A model generated the notes under the pieces. That model saw only the letters and a list, made by a program, of their open reading frames with translations, was not told where the DNA came from and made no database searches. The translations under genes and the position numbers were made by a program. Source: Vulcanimicrobiota bacterium (lineage in GTDB: Bacteria > Vulcanimicrobiota > Vulcanimicrobiia > Eremiobacterales > Eremiobacteraceae). Taken from it: 64,000 bases of DNA. Positions 61,925-64,000 of this stretch are shown here, one piece after another. The DNA lies in assembly GCA_013290125.1 (NCBI GenBank), contig JABCYQ010000011.1, forward strand, positions 26,699 to 90,698, read 5' to 3'. How positions within the stretch are numbered: position 1 is the stretch's first letter; every line of letters begins with the position of its first letter.

Positions 61925-62377
61925 TTATAGCCCGGCGCGAATGATACCGTCAAGCAGGGACGGGTCTTCGAGTCGCACCCATTCCCCCTCGCGATCTTTG
62001 TCAAACACAAACGATACACTCGAGCCGCTTTCGCCTCGGCCAGGACCTATCTTGATGATAACTATCTGGAAGACTGACTTTCTCAAGGAGTCTTGGAGCT
62101 GATCCAATACGCCGTAAGCCGTTGTATCTGCCTCAACGCCCGGACGCGGCTTGACCCAGACATCCAGCACGTTTCGGTCTATGCTCGCAACGTGGCCTCT
62201 CCACATATTCTCGATACCGAGGTATGGTGTCGCACCCGCTGACGGCGTCGCTGCCGTCATCTGAGCTGGAGGATTCGAGACCTTTTGGCTACTGTGGCCA
62301 CCGCACGATGCGAGAATTCCTGCGCATATCAGAGTGAACAACAAGCGGCTCGCTCTGAGTCTTCGCGAGCGTATCAA
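61925..62377 (-). CDS. Lipoprotein of unknown function
   Basis: 150 residues. The leader LLFTLICAGILASC ends with lipobox LASC. A linker rich in P, A, S and T is followed by a single beta-rich domain (MWRGHVASIDRNVLDVWVKPRPG onward) that has an OB-like or SH3-like strand order and no known motif. The start is TTG, overlapping the DUF2721 stop by four bases (TTGA), so both may be translated together. The base composition is less GC-rich than neighbours. Confidence 0.7.
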   Translation of the reverse strand: MIRSRRLRASRLLFTLICAGILASCGGHSSQKVSNPPAQMTAATPSAGATPYLGIENMWRGHVASIDRNVLDVWVKPRPGVEADTTAYGVLDQLQDSLRKSVFQIVIIKIGPGRGESGSSVSFVFDKDREGEWVRLEDPSLLDGIIRAGL

Positions 62378-62856
62378 GGTTCCAGCTCCCGCGCGTGATA
62401 CTGCCGCACTTCTTCGCGCAGCGTTCCGGCCGAAATATTCACTTCGATAACGATCGTCGCCGTCGCGATGAACAACACGAAACCGCCAAGAATCACGATG
62501 ATCGGCCCGGCATAGGGATACCGGTCACCCAATATCTGGTTGAGTGCGATCACCAGGCTCGCGAGCAAGAACATCGCGATCGCGAGGTAGTAGCCGCCCA
62601 GCGCCCGTCGCGCGAGTTCGGCGCGGCGCACTTGCACGTCGACTCGCCCGCCGATGATCGCCACCGCCTTCATGTTGCCGGCGCGGTGGAACAAGTCGCC
62701 TTCAGCGATCAATTGGCGCGTGCGATCGACCGTGCGAGCGAGTCGCACGAGGGTGGAATTGGCAAGCGAGCCGGCGGCCAAGATCAGGATCGCCGGCGTC
62801 AGCATGGCCGAAATCACGGCGAGAGCCGGGTTTGCCGAGGCTAGCGCGTTGCCCAT
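62374..62856 (-). CDS. DUF2721-family membrane protein
   Basis: 160 residues. Three hydrophobic helices (about 13-33, 88-107 and 116-137). The first is followed by NSTLVRLARTVDRTRQL, the typical DUF2721 segment with R-x-x-R and D-R. Its role is unknown. It is coupled to the downstream lipoprotein gene by a four-base overlap. The ATG has no strong ribosome-binding site that I can see. Confidence 0.8.
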   Translation of the reverse strand: MGNALASANPALAVISAMLTPAILILAAGSLANSTLVRLARTVDRTRQLIAEGDLFHRAGNMKAVAIIGGRVDVQVRRAELARRALGGYYLAIAMFLLASLVIALNQILGDRYPYAGPIIVILGGFVLFIATATIVIEVNISAGTLREEVRQYHARELEP

Positions 62857-62939
62857 GGCCCGCCGTTGGCCTCGCCGCGGCCACCGCCCTGCGGGGCCAG
62901 GGCCTGAAACTTAGGGGCGCCGAATCGGGTAGAATTGGT

Positions 62940-62992
62940 TGAGCGGCCGGCCCCTAGGGTCGGTCAGGCGGACCGTAAAGGTCCGCCCAACA
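62940..62992. repeat. Family-B palindrome and related GC-rich sequence before the DUF4097 gene
   Basis: GGCGGACC, loop GTAAA, GGTCCGCC at 62968-62988 with GGCCGGCCCCTAGGGTCGG just before it. It is in the leader of the next gene, a few bases before its ribosome-binding site. Confidence 0.75.
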
Positions 62993-63003
62993 GGAGTAAA
63001 CTG

Positions 63004-63897
63004 ATGTCCCGAGTCATTATCGTCGTCATCGTTCTCGTGGTGTTGGCCGCCGCGCTTTCGCACGTGCCTTCGGGCCCTAACTTCGCCTTTGCGTCATGGC
63101 CGGGCAACGGCGTGACGGAGAAATCCCAAGGATCGTATCGCTTCGCGCCGCAAGGCACGTTGCAGATCAGCGACGCAAGCGGCGACGTCACGGTCACCGG
63201 CTCCGACAGCAACGTCAGCACGATCGACATCACGATCACCAAGCACGCGGATAACAAATCGCTGCTCGATCAACTCGTGCCGCAGATCGGCGCTTACAAC
63301 GGTGGCGTCGCCATCGAGTCGCAGTACCCGAACATGTGCATGAACTGCGACATCTCGTACGTGATCACCGTGCCGCGCGACGCGCAGGTGGCCGTGAGCG
63401 ACGACAGCGGCGACGTAAAAATAACGCGCACGAACGGCATCATAACCGTCAAAGCCGCAAGCGGCGGGGTCACGCTCGAAGACGACAGCGGTCCAACGAG
63501 CATTGATCTCGATAGCGGCGATGCGTCGCTCACCGACGTGACCGGCGCGGTCCGCGTCGCCAACTCATCCGGCGACATCGACGCGAGCGGCCTCGCGAAC
63601 AGCATCGATTTCGTCAGTTCATCGGGTGACATCACGGCCGACTTCGCGCGCTTCGACTCCGTCAGCACGGTGCACATGCAGGCGCACAGCGGCTCACTCG
63701 AACTGAAACTGCCGGCGGGCTTCGGTGCGAAGATCAGCGCGTTGACTTCGAGCGGTAGCCTCGACTCAGATATGCTGCCGGTTCACTCAAACGATTCGGG
63801 CGCGGATACCAGCGCCACGATCGGCGATGGCCACGCGACGGTGAACTTGACCACCGACAGCGGCGACATCACGATAAAAAGCCACTCCTCATCATAG
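63004..63897 (+). CDS. DUF4097-type beta-helix-like protein
   Basis: 297 residues. One N-terminal hydrophobic helix (VIIVVIVLVVLAAAL) acts as signal or anchor. The rest is a regular repeat of short strands with the pattern SGDV-x-V and DSGDI/DASL (for example SGDVTVTGSD, DSGDVKITRTNG, SSGDITADF), as in DUF4097 proteins and putative adhesins. AGGAG eight bases before the ATG decides the start. Likely faces the cell exterior. No enzyme motif. Confidence 0.85.
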   Translation: MSRVIIVVIVLVVLAAALSHVPSGPNFAFASWPGNGVTEKSQGSYRFAPQGTLQISDASGDVTVTGSDSNVSTIDITITKHADNKSLLDQLVPQIGAYNGGVAIESQYPNMCMNCDISYVITVPRDAQVAVSDDSGDVKITRTNGIITVKAASGGVTLEDDSGPTSIDLDSGDASLTDVTGAVRVANSSGDIDASGLANSIDFVSSSGDITADFARFDSVSTVHMQAHSGSLELKLPAGFGAKISALTSSGSLDSDMLPVHSNDSGADTSATIGDGHATVNLTTDSGDITIKSHSSS

Positions 63898-63906
63898 AGC
63901 AACCAC

Positions 63907-63985
63907 TGAAGGGGCCGCCTGAAGGGGCCGACTTTATGTCGGCCCTGCGAACAAAACGTGGGCCGATATAAAATCGGCCCCTTCA
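63907..63985. repeat. Family-A palindromes, one with a compensated stem change
   Basis: First copy: GGGCCGAC (63925-63932), TTTAT, GTCGGCCC (63938-63945). Second, inverse copy: GGGCCGAT (63960-63967), ATAAA, ATCGGCCC (63973-63980), followed by CCTTC. The second copy replaces a C-G pair with T-A while keeping full pairing. The last 15 bases of the window hold nothing I recognise. Confidence 0.85.
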
Positions 63986-64000
63986 AAAATCAGCCCATTC

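Noticed and set aside
62935..63003. Longer N-terminus for the DUF4097 protein
   Set aside because: The extension would be encoded by the family-B palindrome and lacks a ribosome-binding site, while AGGAG precedes the ATG at 63004.

Overview
The window is GC-rich bacterial chromosome, densely packed and with mostly overlapping stop/start codons. I see no rRNA, tRNA, CRISPR array, transposase or phage genes. Several genes point to a diderm (outer-membrane) cell: lnt, an LptC-like protein, an LptD/OstA-like barrel and an LptF/LptG-type permease. The peptidoglycan genes include a MurE with the DNPR motif of meso-diaminopimelate enzymes. Together with an HrcA/CIRCE-controlled groESL and many GC-rich palindromic repeats, this suggests an uncultured, deep-branching diderm lineage of the Eremiobacterota (WPS-2)/Armatimonadota kind. 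That placement is inference; a 16S or marker-protein tree would decide it.

Layout. 1-5.9 kb: the end of an MFS transporter, then polA, mutM, rpsA and coaE. 5.9-11.1 kb: a secreted polysaccharide deacetylase, a D-aminoacylase, a KGG stress protein, a phosphoglucose/phosphomannose isomerase and small unknowns. 11.1-18.5 kb: envelope assembly genes on the minus strand (lptC-like, lnt, lptD-like, lptF/G-like, a lytic transglycosylase) plus a divergent lipoprotein. 18.7-20.8 kb: a zinc-ribbon protein and a thioredoxin-TPR protein. 21.0-38.4 kb: the division and cell-wall (dcw) cluster, mraZ-rsmH-ftsL-ftsI-murE-murF-[F420-ligase-like]-mraY-murD-ftsW-murG-murC-murB-[RES/Xre toxin-antitoxin]-ddl-HAD. 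ftsQ, ftsA and ftsZ are absent from the window. 38.4-49.9 kb: accessory genes, including a Tim44-like zinc-ribbon protein, an HNH endonuclease, a copper-amine-oxidase-stalk protein, an Na+/H+ antiporter, a GH92 mannosidase fused to a YVTN propeller, a peptide-binding lipoprotein and alr. 49.9-52.2 kb: groES-groEL with a clear sigma70-type promoter, a CIRCE operator and a terminator. 52.2-61.3 kb: three consecutive large exported proteins with PKD and fibronectin-III folds. 61.4-63.9 kb: a GNAT acetyltransferase, a lipoprotein, a DUF2721 membrane protein and a DUF4097 protein.

The most unusual feature is a set of related palindromic elements scattered through the window. Family A has the stem GGGCCGAC/GTCGGCCC, family B GGGCGGACC/GGTCCGCCC and family C GGGCAAGC/GCTTGCCC. 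The stems differ but pairing is kept, and A and B often share the same small loop (TTTAC or TTTAT). Copies sit just behind genes. In four genes the TAG of the family-B-type sequence (TGTAGGGC or a variant) is the stop codon. After groEL a copy forms a complete terminator. In murE and the lptD-like gene, copies are inserted in frame and translated. The behaviour resembles REP elements and the Rickettsia palindromic elements, but the sequences are not ones I recognise.
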